Shown: positions 8,683-18,151, numbered from the stretch's first letter. The stretch is DNA of 64,000 nucleotides from Tatumella punctata (GCF_039523735.1 NZ_BAAAFW010000012.1:62001-126000), one strand, 5' to 3'. Numbers and translations: made by a program. Notes: a model not told the origin generated them from the letters alone.

Positions 8683-9654
8683 TCAGTGATCGCGCTGTAC
8701 TGACATGTGTGCCAGAGATTCTAACGCTTCGCGCCACGGGCTGGCAGGCAGCACCTGTAATGCGCGAATCGCCTTATCGGCTTCGGCTTCAGCACGCTGA
8801 CGGGTCCAGTTTAAGGAACCACATTGCTGCATGGCCTCCTGTACCTGATCTAACAGATGCCGGCCATTACCTTGCTCGATCGCCTGACGGATCATGGCAG
8901 ATTGTTCAGGAGTACCATGTTGCATCGCATGTAATAATGGCAGGGTAGGTTTCCCTTCACTCAGGTCGTCGCCGACATTTTTACCCAGGGCGACATTGTC
9001 AGTACTGTAGTCGAGTAAATCATCGATCAGCTGAAAGGCTGTACCAATATAACGGCCGTAATCGCGCAATGCCTGTTCCTGTCCGGCGGTGGCATCAGCC
9101 AGAATTGCAGACGTCTGGGCCGCAGCTTCAAATAAGCGCGCCGTTTTACTGTAAATCACCCGCATATAGCTTTCTTCGGTAATATCCGGATCGTTACAGT
9201 TCATTAGCTGCAGAACTTCGCCTTCGGAGATCACATTCACCGCTTCAGACATCAGTGCAAGGATCTTTAACGATCCCAGGCTGGTCATCATCTGAAAAGC
9301 ACGGGTGTAAATAAAATCGCCGACCAGTACGCTGGCAGCATTACCGAAAGTCGCATTCGCAGTCGCTTTACCACGGCGCATATCTGATTCGTCCACCACA
9401 TCATCGTGCAGCAGGGTAGCGGTATGGATAAATTCAATCAGTGCTGCGTTCAGCACATGCTGGTCGCCCTGATAATTAAGTGCTCTTGCTGACAGCACTG
9501 CAATCATCGGACGAATACGTTTGCCGCCGCCGCTGACGATGTAATGGCCCAGTTGGCTGATAAGCGCAACATCGGAATCAAGCTGGTCAAGAATGGTCTG
9601 ATTGACGGCCGCCATATCAGCGGAGGTGATTTCTGTAATTTGTTCTAAGTTCAT
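8683..9654 (-). CDS. ispB: Octaprenyl diphosphate synthase
   Basis: Trans-prenyltransferase that makes the C40 side chain of ubiquinone and menaquinone. It has 323 residues, the E. coli length. Both aspartate-rich motifs are present: LLHDDVVDESDMRRGKA (first) and QLIDDLLDYS (second). The GGGKRIRP diphosphate-binding start is also intact. The ATG at 9654 (MNLEQITE) is used; the frame remains open 45 codons upstream without a family match. It diverges from rplU, as in E. coli. Confidence 0.96.
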   Translation of the reverse strand: MNLEQITEITSADMAAVNQTILDQLDSDVALISQLGHYIVSGGGKRIRPMIAVLSARALNYQGDQHVLNAALIEFIHTATLLHDDVVDESDMRRGKATANATFGNAASVLVGDFIYTRAFQMMTSLGSLKILALMSEAVNVISEGEVLQLMNCNDPDITEESYMRVIYSKTARLFEAAAQTSAILADATAGQEQALRDYGRYIGTAFQLIDDLLDYSTDNVALGKNVGDDLSEGKPTLPLLHAMQHGTPEQSAMIRQAIEQGNGRHLLDQVQEAMQQCGSLNWTRQRAEAEADKAIRALQVLPASPWREALESLAHMSVQRDH

Positions 9655-9995
9655 ACGTCTGTTCAGTTTTGACTCGGTTTTAGCCATCATATGGCCGTTT
9701 AAACAGGAGTGTCCAGATAGTTTGTATCGGCGTATATCTGAATAAATTTCTCTGTCGGCAGTAGCGGCAGCTCCCGGCAAGATCAACAAACGCCAGTGAA
9801 CTACGAATGAAGCCTATTGTACTGGAAATTTGGTTACAGGAAACACCCGGCTGTGCCCTGTGTTTTTTTTCTGCAATACCCTGCAAAGGAGACTTGTCTT
9901 CTGCCTGATATTTGCGTAGAATTCGCGCCCTATTGTGAATATTTATAGCGCCGCCTGATTTAATCATAAGGGCTAGCGCAGAAGCGGAGTTTTAT
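9655..9995. other. Divergent intergenic region ispB / rplU
   Basis: These 341 bases contain no convincing gene. They must hold the ispB promoter (minus) and the ribosomal protein promoter (plus; candidate listed at 9894-9922). An eight-base T run lies at 9863-9870 but no paired stem precedes it. Confidence 0.55.
9894..9922 (+). promoter_or_regulatory. Sigma70-type promoter for rplU-rpmA
   Basis: TTGTCT (9894-9899) and TAGAAT (9917-9922) separated by 17 bases, followed by a GC-rich discriminator (CGCGCCC) of the kind found at stringently controlled ribosomal promoters. It lies about 70 bases before the rplU start codon. Confidence 0.55.
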
Positions 9996-10307
9996 ATGTA
10001 CGCGGTTTTCCAAAGTGGTGGTAAACAACACCGAGTTAGCGAAGGTCAGACCGTTCGCCTGGAAAAGCTTGATATCGCAACCGGTGAAACTATTGAGTTT
10101 GACCAGGTTCTGATGATTGCCAACGGCGAAGACGTTACCATTGGTGCTCCACTGGTTTCAGGTGGTGTTATCAAAGCTGAAGTCGTGGCTCATGGTCGTG
10201 GTGAGAAAATTAAAATTGTTAAGTTTCGTCGCCGTAAACACTATCGTAAGCAGCAGGGTCACCGTCAGTGGTTCACTGATGTGAAGATCACTGGCATCAG
10301 CGCTTAA
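9996..10307 (+). CDS. rplU: Ribosomal protein L21 (bL21)
   Basis: Large-subunit protein L21 that binds 23S rRNA. It has 103 residues, nearly identical to E. coli from MYAVFQSGGKQHRV to the basic RNA-binding block KFRRRKHYRKQQGHRQ and the end VKITGISA. It forms the two-gene rplU-rpmA unit with a 15-base gap. Arg codons are mostly CGT, as expected for a highly expressed gene. Confidence 0.98.
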   Translation: MYAVFQSGGKQHRVSEGQTVRLEKLDIATGETIEFDQVLMIANGEDVTIGAPLVSGGVIKAEVVAHGRGEKIKIVKFRRRKHYRKQQGHRQWFTDVKITGISA

Positions 10308-10322
10308 CAGGAGATTTGACAA

Positions 10323-10580
10323 ATGGCTCATAAAAAGGCTGGCGGCTCCACACGTAACGGTCGCGATTCCAACGCAAAACGTCTGGGCGTTAAACGCTTC
10401 GGCGGCGAAACTGTACTGGCAGGCAGCATCATCGTTCGTCAGCGCGGAACCAAATTCCATGCAGGCAACAACGTAGGTTGTGGTCGTGACCACACCCTGT
10501 TTGCAACTGCAACTGGTCAGATCAAATTCGAAGTTAAAGGCCCGGACAACCGTAAATACGTCAGCATCGTTGCTGAGTAA
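10323..10580 (+). CDS. rpmA: Ribosomal protein L27 (bL27)
   Basis: Large-subunit protein L27, whose N-terminus reaches the peptidyl-transferase centre. It has 85 residues beginning MAHKKAGGSTRNGRDS with the conserved VLAGSIIVRQRGT and GRDHTLFA blocks. It has no N-terminal extension of the kind cleaved in Firmicutes. It follows rplU by 15 bases with an AGGAG ribosome site and is closed by a terminator at 10629. In E. coli yhbE comes next; here it is absent. Confidence 0.98.
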   Translation: MAHKKAGGSTRNGRDSNAKRLGVKRFGGETVLAGSIIVRQRGTKFHAGNNVGCGRDHTLFATATGQIKFEVKGPDNRKYVSIVAE

Positions 10581-10628
10581 GGTTGAAAGGTCCTGACAGT
10601 ATAATCACTGTCTGACTTAACGAATTAA

Positions 10629-10656
10629 AGCCCCGCAGCTTGTGCGGGGCTTTTTA
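10629..10656 (+). terminator. Rho-independent terminator after rpmA
   Basis: Stem AGCCCCGCA / TGCGGGGCT with a five-base loop followed by TTTTTA, about 50 bases after the rpmA stop. It ends the rplU-rpmA transcript, so obgE needs a separate promoter in the next 195 bases. Confidence 0.9.
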
Positions 10657-10851
10657 CATTCTGCTGTCATACCCACACTAAATCCCCGCGTACCTCAGCA
10701 GAATGCTGTACACTGGACAGATAAAATACTGAATACTGATATCACTGGCATCCATGCCGGTATTATCCGCCGCCGGTCAGCAGAGTCGACCCTGGCGGGC
10801 CCGTTTGCAGGACCGTTGTCTGTGCAGGCGAAAGAGTGACGGAGAAGAGAA

Positions 10852-12030
10852 ATGAAGTTTGTTGATGAAGCGACAATTCTGGTGGTCGCAGGCGATGGCG
10901 GTAATGGCTGTGTCAGCTTCCGCCGCGAAAAATATATTCCGCGGGGCGGTCCTGATGGTGGTGACGGTGGCGATGGCGGTGATGTCTGGCTGCTGGCTGA
11001 CGAAAACCTGAATACCCTGATTGATTACCGCTTCGAAAAAGCCTTCCGCGCCGAACGTGGCCAGAATGGCCAGAGCCGTGACTGTACCGGCAAACGTGGT
11101 AAAGATGTCATTGTTAAAGTCCCGGTCGGTACCCGTATTATCGACCAGGATACAGGCGAAACCATGGGTGATATGACTCGCCATGAACAGCGTCTGATGG
11201 TCGCGAAAGGCGGCTGGCATGGCCTGGGTAACACCCGCTTTAAATCTTCTGTTAACCGTACACCGCGTCAGAAAACCATGGGTACCGAAGGCGAAAAGCG
11301 TGACTTGTTACTGGAGCTGATGCTACTGGCAGATGTCGGTATGCTGGGTCTGCCAAATGCCGGTAAATCAACCTTTATCCGTGCCGTTTCTGCGGCTAAA
11401 CCCAAAGTCGCTGACTATCCGTTTACCACTCTGGTTCCCAGCCTGGGTGTGGTGCGTATGGATCATGAGCAGAGTTTTGTCGTGGCAGATATTCCGGGAC
11501 TGATCGAAGGTGCTGCGGACGGCGCCGGTTTAGGGATCCGTTTCCTTAAACACCTTGAACGCTGCCGGGTATTATTACACCTGATCGATCTGGCACCGAT
11601 CGATGAATCTGATCCGGTAGAGAACGCGCGTATTATTCTGGCTGAGCTGGAAAAATATAGCGATAAGTTATACCAGAAGCCACGCTGGCTGGTATTTAAC
11701 AAAACCGATCTGCTGGATAAACAGGAAGCTGAAAGCCGTGCTAAAGCCGTTGCCGAAGCACTGGGCTGGGATGATAAGTATTATCTGATTTCTGCGGCCA
11801 GCCGTGATGGCGTGAATGCGCTGTGCTGGGACGTGATGAGCTTTATTAACGCGAACCCGAAAGAAGCAGAGAAAGAAGAGCAGAAGCCGGAGAAAGTCGA
11901 GTTTATGTGGGACGACTATCACCGTGAAACGCTGGAAAATAATGCTCAGCCAGCAGAAGAAGAAGATGACGATTGGGATGACTGGGACGAAGATGATGAT
12001 GAAGGTGTGGAGATCATCTATCAGCGTTGA
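10852..12030 (+). CDS. obgE: Obg-family GTPase CgtA/ObgE
   Basis: Essential ribosome-associated GTPase involved in 50S assembly and the stringent response. It has 392 residues (E. coli 390). The glycine-rich Obg fold (about 1-158, with GGDGGDGGDV and GKRGKDV) is followed by the G domain: G1 GLPNAGKST, G2 DYPFTTLVP, G3 DIPGLIEGA, G4 NKTD and G5 SAAS. The tail is strongly acidic (many Asp, Glu and Trp after 365), as in gamma-proteobacterial homologues. It is followed by a terminator and then the siderophore island instead of dacB. Confidence 0.97.
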   Translation: MKFVDEATILVVAGDGGNGCVSFRREKYIPRGGPDGGDGGDGGDVWLLADENLNTLIDYRFEKAFRAERGQNGQSRDCTGKRGKDVIVKVPVGTRIIDQDTGETMGDMTRHEQRLMVAKGGWHGLGNTRFKSSVNRTPRQKTMGTEGEKRDLLLELMLLADVGMLGLPNAGKSTFIRAVSAAKPKVADYPFTTLVPSLGVVRMDHEQSFVVADIPGLIEGAADGAGLGIRFLKHLERCRVLLHLIDLAPIDESDPVENARIILAELEKYSDKLYQKPRWLVFNKTDLLDKQEAESRAKAVAEALGWDDKYYLISAASRDGVNALCWDVMSFINANPKEAEKEEQKPEKVEFMWDDYHRETLENNAQPAEEEDDDWDDWDEDDDEGVEIIYQR

Positions 12031-12061
12031 TCCTTAAGGATCTTAACCCCTTTTCAGTCAT

Positions 12062-12087
12062 AGCCGGAGCAAGACTCCGGCTTTTTT
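12062..12087 (+). terminator. Rho-independent terminator after obgE
   Basis: Stem AGCCGGAG / CTCCGGCT around a five-base loop followed by TTTTTT, about 30 bases after the obgE stop. It also marks the left border of the siderophore island; entH converges on it and ends at 12094. Confidence 0.88.
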
Positions 12088-12093
12088 GTACCT

Positions 12094-12513
12094 TTAGCCT
12101 AACACCGACACTGTCAGCCTGGCAGTACAGCACAGCTTACCTTTACTGTTACGGATCTCGGTCTGCCAGACTTGTAACTGTGCACCAATATGCAGCGGAT
12201 GACAGTTTGCATACACCAGTCCTTGTGAAACGGCGCGATGGTGGCTGGCATTGACTTCAATACCGACGACGCTTTTCCCTTCTTCGGTGGCGAGATAAGC
12301 CGCCACTGAGCCCATCGACTCGGCCAGAACCACCGATGCCCCGCCATGTAATAATCCGAATGGCTGCCGGGTCCGCGGGTCAACAGGCATTGTCGCTTCC
12401 AGATGCTGTTCACCGATAACGGTAAACTCGATCCCTAAGTGGCTGACCAGACACTGTTGTCCGAGGGCGTTCAGTTCATCCGGAGTCATTATCCGCTTCC
12501 AGAACCGTGACAT
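12094..12513 (-). CDS. entH: Enterobactin proofreading thioesterase EntH
   Basis: Hotdog-fold thioesterase that releases wrongly loaded acyl groups from the aryl carrier protein EntB. About 139 residues; the family block RTRQPFGLLHGGASVVLAES carries the 4HBT catalytic region, and the end CCTARLTVSVLG matches E. coli. The ATG at 12513 (MSRFWKRI) is preferred; longer readings overlap entA. It is the last gene of entCEBAH, four bases after the entA stop. Confidence 0.92.
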   Translation of the reverse strand: MSRFWKRIMTPDELNALGQQCLVSHLGIEFTVIGEQHLEATMPVDPRTRQPFGLLHGGASVVLAESMGSVAAYLATEEGKSVVGIEVNASHHRAVSQGLVYANCHPLHIGAQLQVWQTEIRNSKGKLCCTARLTVSVLG

Positions 12514-12517
12514 ATTC

Positions 12518-13276
12518 TCAGGCCCCCAGGGTGGCTCCGCCATCGACGACGATATCCTGTAATACCACATGACTGGCCTTATCGGAGGCCAGGAACAGAA
12601 TCGTATCGGCTATTTCCTGTGGCCGGGCGATCTTCTTCAATGGGATCCCCAGCTTAAACTGCTCCGGAAAGCCATCAATAGTCTGCTGCTCGGCCTGTGG
12701 CGTTTTCCACAGACTGCGCTGCATTTCTGTGTCAGTTGAACCCGGAGAGACGATATTACAGCGCACGCCATAAGGTGCCATTTCCAGACCCACCGTCAGA
12801 CATAAACTGCGTAATGCCGCTTTAGATGCTCCATAAGCGGACATCCCCAGCCGCGGCGCATGGGCAGAATTAGAGGCTACTGTGACTATCGCGCCCCGCT
12901 GTTGTTTGCGGAATACAGGTAATGTCTGCTGAAACAGGTTAAATGCGCCGCCGGCATTAACGCTGAGACACTGTTGCCAGTTTTCAAACGAAATCTCATC
13001 TGTTGCACCGGTCCGCAGGATCCCGGCAGCGTTGATCAATATATCCAGTTGTGGCTGTTGATGAAGTAATGCCTGGCAGGTTTGTCTGACCTGTACCGGA
13101 TCGGCGACGTTCAGTAGCTGGCAGGTAAACGGGTAGTTGTGCTGATCAAATTTAATATCAAAAGCCGTCACCGTGGCACCAGCCTGGTGAAAAGCCAGCG
13201 CGGTATGATAACCAATCCCCTGGCCCGCACCGGTTACCCAGACCTGTTTCCCCTGAAATTCCGGTGAGTGGCTCAT
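12518..13276 (-). CDS. entA: 2,3-dihydro-2,3-dihydroxybenzoate dehydrogenase
   Basis: Short-chain dehydrogenase that oxidises 2,3-dihydro-2,3-dihydroxybenzoate to 2,3-dihydroxybenzoate using NAD. Visible: TGAGQGIG (Rossmann glycine motif), NAAGI, catalytic Ser in TVASNSAH, and YGASK (Tyr-Lys pair). The C-terminal IARPQEIADTILFLASD and DIVVDGGATLGA match E. coli EntA. It has 252 residues (E. coli 248). The start at 13276 overlaps the entB stop as ATGA, so translation is coupled. Confidence 0.96.
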   Translation of the reverse strand: MSHSPEFQGKQVWVTGAGQGIGYHTALAFHQAGATVTAFDIKFDQHNYPFTCQLLNVADPVQVRQTCQALLHQQPQLDILINAAGILRTGATDEISFENWQQCLSVNAGGAFNLFQQTLPVFRKQQRGAIVTVASNSAHAPRLGMSAYGASKAALRSLCLTVGLEMAPYGVRCNIVSPGSTDTEMQRSLWKTPQAEQQTIDGFPEQFKLGIPLKKIARPQEIADTILFLASDKASHVVLQDIVVDGGATLGA

Positions 13277-14124
13277 TGCTGTTCTCCTGCCAGTAATCTC
13301 CACCAGCCATCAATAGATGCATTTCTGGCCAGAGCCACAAAATCAATCTCCGGGCGTGCCATTCGCCAGCGTGCAGCCAGTGCCATAACTCTCACGGAGT
13401 CCAGGCCGTAGTCTGTCAGGTTCTCATCATCTTCCGGCTGATCGTCATCCTCAAGTAAAGGTAACACCATAGCCCGTAAGGCGGCTTTACTTTCCGGCAA
13501 TAAAATAAGCTCATTACAGGTAACCACTTTTCCGCAGCGGCCGGCAGTATATTTCAGCGCCATCAGATGTTCTTCCCGGCTGAAGTCCGCCAGTGCATCG
13601 GCTACCATAAAGGGTTTTATATTACGCATAAAGGCATCTGTTGCTGTCGTCAGGCAGCCAATATGGGCATATACCCCGGTAATTATCAGCTGATCCCGCC
13701 CGGCATTTTTCAGTTGCTGTTCAAGATCTGCACGGTGGAAAGCGCTGTACCGCCATTTGGTCAGCACCTTGTCGTGTTCGCCAGGGGTCAGTGCATCAGT
13801 AACTTGCTGTTGTTCAGGATGACGGTTTAAGCCGGGTCCCCACATATCATTCAGCAACGCGCGATCTTCATCACTTTGCTGATCTGGTTGCGCGGTATAA
13901 AACACCGGGATCCCGAGGGCATAGCATTGGGCACGTAAACGGGCAATATTGTCCACTACCTGATGAATTAACGGGCTGTCACTGGCCCAGAAATTCAGGA
14001 AATAGTTCTGCATATCATGGATTAACAATGCTGCCCGTGCGGGTTCAAATACCCACTGTACTTTATTGTCGGGAAGTTCATCTGCGGCAGGCAGAGCATA
14101 GGATTCAAGTTTAGGGATACTCAT
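13273..14124 (-). CDS. entB: Isochorismatase / aryl carrier protein EntB
   Basis: Bifunctional. The N-terminal isochorismatase (about 1-210) cleaves isochorismate to 2,3-dihydro-2,3-dihydroxybenzoate (ALLIHDMQNYF, WRYSAFHRADLEQ, GVYAHIGCLTTATDAFM). The C-terminal aryl carrier domain (about 215-283) holds the activated dihydroxybenzoate on phosphopantetheine attached to Ser243 in DYGLDSVRVMALA. Length is 283 against 285 in E. coli. The carrier Ser needs a phosphopantetheinyl transferase; the usual entD is not in this cluster. It is 29 bases after entE. Confidence 0.96.
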   Translation of the reverse strand: MSIPKLESYALPAADELPDNKVQWVFEPARAALLIHDMQNYFLNFWASDSPLIHQVVDNIARLRAQCYALGIPVFYTAQPDQQSDEDRALLNDMWGPGLNRHPEQQQVTDALTPGEHDKVLTKWRYSAFHRADLEQQLKNAGRDQLIITGVYAHIGCLTTATDAFMRNIKPFMVADALADFSREEHLMALKYTAGRCGKVVTCNELILLPESKAALRAMVLPLLEDDDQPEDDENLTDYGLDSVRVMALAARWRMARPEIDFVALARNASIDGWWRLLAGEQQ

Positions 14125-14153
14125 GGTAACTCCATTGTCCGGTCGTCATTGGG

Positions 14154-15752
14154 TTATTTGGGCTGCTGGTTCAGCCATTCACGCAGGGCTTTTTTATCCA
14201 CTTTCCCGACATGGGTTAAGGGCAGTGTGTCCTGCTGTACTATCCGGTCAGGCAGTTTAAATTCGGCGATACCCTGTTCACGCAGATGACGACGTAAATG
14301 TGCCGGTTTAACCGGTTGAGTCGCGACAATAAATGCGCAACTTTTCTCTCCCATCAGTTCATCATTCATTGATACCAGAGCAGCATGAATAATCTCCGGG
14401 TGACGTTGCAGCAGATTCTCTATCTCTTCGGCTGCGATCTTCTCACCTCCGCGGTTAATCTGATCTTTTTCCCGTCCCTGAACTTTGATGTTTCCTTCTG
14501 CGGTGATCTCAATCAGGTCGCCGGAACAGTAAAAGCCTTCGGCATCAAAGCAGGTCGCATTGTGAGCCGGGTTATTGAAATAGCCGCGGAATGTATAAGG
14601 CCCGCGTGTCAGCAGGCGGCCGGTAGTCCCCGGCGGTAACAGCCTGCCGTTCTCATCAGCCACCCGCACCTCGTCATCTTCAGACATTGGTCGTCCCTGG
14701 GTCGAAACAATAACCTCTTCGGGATCGTCGAGCCGTGTATAGTTCACCAGCCCTTCGGCCATGCCAAATACCTGTTGCAGCTGGCAGCCGATATCAGAAA
14801 TTATCCGTCGTGCCAGAGATTCACTGAGCCGCGCCCCGCCGACCTGTAACACTTTTAAACAGCGAAGCTGCCGGGCATTTCCCTGATCACTGATCGATTG
14901 CAGCCACAGACTGACCGCCGGAGGAACCAGCGCGGTCATGGTGATCTGATGTTTCTCTATCAGCGGAAAGCATTGTGTGGCACTGGGGTCAGATGCCATT
15001 ACCACGAAACCACCGGCATAAAATACCCCCAGACAGCCCGGAGAACTCATCGGGTAATTATGTGCAGCGGGCAGGGCGCACAGGTAGCGGGTATCCGCGT
15101 CGACGGCACAGATATCGTTGCTGGCACGGATACTGTAGTAGTAGTCATTATGGGTACGCGGGATCAGTTTCGGTGTACCGGTACTGCCGCCGGATAACTG
15201 GAAAAAAGCGACTTCATCTGCCGCAGTGGGATCAGCAACAAAATGCTCGCCGGGGGTGGTCAGCCAGTCCGTCAGACAGTTATCACCGGTGAGAGCATGG
15301 TGCATGACCACGGTTTTCAGTGACGGAACCTGTTGTATAAACTGGTCATCAGCAAACAGACCATGCCGGCGGTCAGCGATTAACAGTGCCGGGGAAATCT
15401 GTTCGGCGTAAGACAGTAATTCACTGCGCTGATGGCTGTACAGGGCATTGACCGGAGCCACGCCCAGTTTCAGGAGCGCAAAAAATACCAGGTAAAACTC
15501 GCAGTTATTACCCAGCTGTACTAAAGCGGTATCACCTTTCCTGAGTCCGGCCTGTTGCAGTTTTGCTGCCAGACGCGAACTGTAAAGTGCCAGCTGGCGG
15601 TAGCTCAGGCGGCTGTCATTATCAATGATGGCGATAGCATCATTATTCTGCTGGCGGTCTGAGATATCACTGAGTGGCCGATCCAGCCAGTACCCTTTAC
15701 TGCGGTAACGGCTGGCCAGCGCGTCGGGCCAGCGGGTATAAGGGATAGTCAT
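14154..15752 (-). CDS. entE: 2,3-dihydroxybenzoate-AMP ligase EntE
   Basis: Stand-alone adenylation enzyme that activates 2,3-dihydroxybenzoate as the AMP ester and loads it onto EntB. ANL-superfamily motifs are intact: P-loop QLSGGSTGTPKLIP, the A5 region QQVFGMAEGLVNYT, YCSGDL (A7), REKDQINRGGEKI (A8) and the catalytic Lys in LTHVGKVDKKALR (A10). It has 532 residues (E. coli 536). It lies between entC (11 bases) and entB (29 bases) in the conserved entCEBAH order. Confidence 0.97.
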   Translation of the reverse strand: MTIPYTRWPDALASRYRSKGYWLDRPLSDISDRQQNNDAIAIIDNDSRLSYRQLALYSSRLAAKLQQAGLRKGDTALVQLGNNCEFYLVFFALLKLGVAPVNALYSHQRSELLSYAEQISPALLIADRRHGLFADDQFIQQVPSLKTVVMHHALTGDNCLTDWLTTPGEHFVADPTAADEVAFFQLSGGSTGTPKLIPRTHNDYYYSIRASNDICAVDADTRYLCALPAAHNYPMSSPGCLGVFYAGGFVVMASDPSATQCFPLIEKHQITMTALVPPAVSLWLQSISDQGNARQLRCLKVLQVGGARLSESLARRIISDIGCQLQQVFGMAEGLVNYTRLDDPEEVIVSTQGRPMSEDDEVRVADENGRLLPPGTTGRLLTRGPYTFRGYFNNPAHNATCFDAEGFYCSGDLIEITAEGNIKVQGREKDQINRGGEKIAAEEIENLLQRHPEIIHAALVSMNDELMGEKSCAFIVATQPVKPAHLRRHLREQGIAEFKLPDRIVQQDTLPLTHVGKVDKKALREWLNQQPK

Positions 15753-15763
15753 GGGAGTTACCT

Positions 15764-16945
15764 TTATTGGTCAAGCCCGAAAGCTTTCAGCATTGTTGTC
15801 AGTTTAACGCCGGTTTCCTGCCATTCAGCCTCCGGCACTGAAGCCGGTACAATGCCTGCCCCGGCAAACAGGGTGATGTCCTGCTTGTCTACCGTTGCAC
15901 AGCGGATAGTGACGGCCCATTCACCATTTCCCTGGTCATCGCACCAGCCCACCATCCCGCCAAATAACTGGCGGTCAAAAGGTTCCAGCTGCCGGATTAA
16001 TGTCAGTGCCTGAGTATGGGGGAAACCACTCAGGGCTGGGGTCGGGTGCAGCAATGCCGCCAGTTCAAGCGCATTTTGCTGCCGGTGGCTGACGGTTCCG
16101 TGGATCCGGGTCGCCAGATGCCATAATGTTCCGGTGGTCACCAGTTCCGGTACCGAGGGTACCGACAGTGTCTCGCTTACCGGTTGCAGCGTATTGCGCA
16201 TCGCATCGGTGACCAGCCGGTGTTCATGGCGGTCCTTTTCTGAATTCATCAGCGTCTGGCCTGACTGCTGATCTGCGGCAGCCTCCGGATAACGGCGTGC
16301 TGACCCGGCCAGCGGGCAGGACCAGAAGTCAGTGCCTGCTTTTCTGAGCAACAATTCCGGACTGGCACCCAGTAACGCTGCGCCCGAAGACAGGGGGACA
16401 TGGAAGTGATAATTATCCGGGTTTTGCTGCACAATCTGTGACATCAGAAGCTGCAGATCCGGTGGCTGCTGGCAGCGGGTCGTCAGTAACCGTGACAGAA
16501 CGACTTTATCCAGTTCACCGCGTGCCATGGCCCGGACTGCTGAGGCGACCATTGCTGTAAATACGCTTTTTTCCGGTATCTGACGGGCAGGTAATGCTTC
16601 AATCCCGCCCCGTGGCGTGGTCTCAGTCACAGCGTTAAGCTGTCGACGATGGAAGAATGTACTTTGTTGCGGAATATACAATTCTGAAGGCTGGCGGGTA
16701 TCAAAGGGGATAGCCCCGACAACCACCGGTCGCGTAATCCCGGCGGCCCGGGCATCCCTGAACGCCGTATCCAACTGTTGTGCGATAAGAGACGGTGCGG
16801 AGGAGGTGGCGGATAACGGGCCAGACAAACGCCGGAAGCAACCCCGGGTAATCAGGCTTTTCCAGCCTGAGGTAAACAGAAAACGGCCTTGTAAGGAGGG
16901 AAATTCCTCAAAACAGGGATTTTCAACCTGTTCCTTTTCTACCAT
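15764..16945 (-). CDS. entC: Isochorismate synthase EntC
   Basis: Converts chorismate to isochorismate, the entry step to enterobactin. It belongs to the chorismate-utilising family: KVVLSRLL near the middle, PLAGSARR, the metal-site region NSEKDRHEHRLV, HPTPALSGFP, and the C-terminal LFAGAGIVPASVPEAEW. It has 393 residues (E. coli 391). The ATG at 16945 is preceded by an AGGA ribosome site and then a Fur-like operator. It is first of the minus-strand operon and divergent from fepB. Confidence 0.95.
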   Translation of the reverse strand: MVEKEQVENPCFEEFPSLQGRFLFTSGWKSLITRGCFRRLSGPLSATSSAPSLIAQQLDTAFRDARAAGITRPVVVGAIPFDTRQPSELYIPQQSTFFHRRQLNAVTETTPRGGIEALPARQIPEKSVFTAMVASAVRAMARGELDKVVLSRLLTTRCQQPPDLQLLMSQIVQQNPDNYHFHVPLSSGAALLGASPELLLRKAGTDFWSCPLAGSARRYPEAAADQQSGQTLMNSEKDRHEHRLVTDAMRNTLQPVSETLSVPSVPELVTTGTLWHLATRIHGTVSHRQQNALELAALLHPTPALSGFPHTQALTLIRQLEPFDRQLFGGMVGWCDDQGNGEWAVTIRCATVDKQDITLFAGAGIVPASVPEAEWQETGVKLTTMLKAFGLDQ

Positions 16946-16973
16946 AATCGAGTCCTGGAATGATAAAATATCT

Positions 16974-16992
16974 AATAATGATTATCATTTGT
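16974..16992. promoter_or_regulatory. Fur box in the entC / fepB divergent promoter
   Basis: The 19-mer AATAATGATTATCATTTGT is close to the Fur consensus GATAATGATAATCATTATC, being nearly palindromic around 16983. It is 29 bases upstream of entC and about 115 upstream of fepB, so one site could repress both directions when iron is plentiful. A TATAAT that may serve fepB lies at 17021-17026. Confidence 0.85.
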
Positions 16993-17106
16993 ATTGTTTC
17001 GTGTAACCTAACCGGATCCTTATAATGTGTCAATGAAATCGTCCTTTACAGGTGAAAATCCGCAGGAAATACGACAATCTCAATCAGTCAACCCCGGGGC
17101 TAAGCA

Positions 17107-18069
17107 ATGAAAACAGTATGGTCAGGTTACAGAAGATGGTTAATGGTGCTTTTACTGCCTTTAAGCATACAGGTCAGCGCGATGGATGGCTGGCCGAGAC
17201 AAATCAAGGCTGAAAACGGCACAGTCACTCTTCAGCAGCCACCTGAGCGTATTGTCTCCACCAGCGTGACTCTGACCGGATCACTGCTGGCGATTGATGC
17301 TCCGGTAGTCGGGAGTGGTGCCGGGGCCCCGGGCAGTCGTTTTACCGATGCTCAGGGTTTTTTCCGCCAATGGGGAGATATTGCCCGGCAGCGGAAGGTT
17401 AAACCCTTATATATCGGTGAGCCCAATATCGAAAGTATTGCCAGTGAAGCACCGGATCTGATTCTGGTCAGTGCGACAGGAAATGACAGTGCTCTGCGCA
17501 TGGTCAGCCAGTTATCGGCGATTGCCCCTGTGCTGGTAGTGAATTATGACGATAAAAGCTGGCAGCAACTGGTGACTGTGCTGGGGCAGGTGACCGGTCA
17601 TGAGGCTCAGGCAGCACAGAAAGTTGCAGAATTTGATCAGCGGGAAAAAGCATTAAAACCCGGGTTACGCCTGCCACCACAGCCAGTCTCTGCCATGGTG
17701 TGGAATGGCGGCGGACGTGAAGTCAATCTGTGGACCCGTGAGTCAGCCCAGGGAAAACTGCTGGAACAACTTGGATTTAGCCTGGCGATACCGCCATCCT
17801 CTGTCACCGGTAACGTTAGTATGGGGCAGCGTAAAGATATTATTCAGTTATCAGGGGAAAACCTGGCCACGGGGCTGGACGGTAAAAGCTGGCTGTTATT
17901 CGCCAGTACTGACAGCACGGTTCCTTCAGTGCTCAGTGACCCGTTTCTCTCACAGACAGAAGCGGTCAGCAATAAAAACGTCTATGGGATGGGGGCTGAC
18001 AATTTCCGACTGGATTATTATAGTGCCAGCCATCTGCTGACGACCCTGCAAAAACTCTTTGCAGATTAA
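17107..18069 (+). CDS. fepB: Ferric enterobactin-binding periplasmic protein FepB
   Basis: Periplasmic binding protein that takes ferric enterobactin from FepA and delivers it to FepDGC. Signal peptide is about residues 1-25 (MVLLLPLSIQVSA). The mature protein has the TroA/FecB pattern with RIVSTSVTLTGSLLAIDAPV, LYIGEPNIESI, VNYDDKSWQ, NLWTRESAQGKLLEQLGF and FRLDYYSASHLL. It has 320 residues (E. coli 318). It is transcribed away from entC and followed by fepD, 82 bases later. E. coli has entS between them on the opposite strand. Confidence 0.95.
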   Translation: MKTVWSGYRRWLMVLLLPLSIQVSAMDGWPRQIKAENGTVTLQQPPERIVSTSVTLTGSLLAIDAPVVGSGAGAPGSRFTDAQGFFRQWGDIARQRKVKPLYIGEPNIESIASEAPDLILVSATGNDSALRMVSQLSAIAPVLVVNYDDKSWQQLVTVLGQVTGHEAQAAQKVAEFDQREKALKPGLRLPPQPVSAMVWNGGGREVNLWTRESAQGKLLEQLGFSLAIPPSSVTGNVSMGQRKDIIQLSGENLATGLDGKSWLLFASTDSTVPSVLSDPFLSQTEAVSNKNVYGMGADNFRLDYYSASHLLTTLQKLFAD

Positions 18070-18151
18070 GCCCCCGTAACCGGGGACAGCCGGTATTTCT
18101 CTGTTGCTGACGGTATATTCATTTCCTGCGGGCAGCGAGTATTTTAGTGCG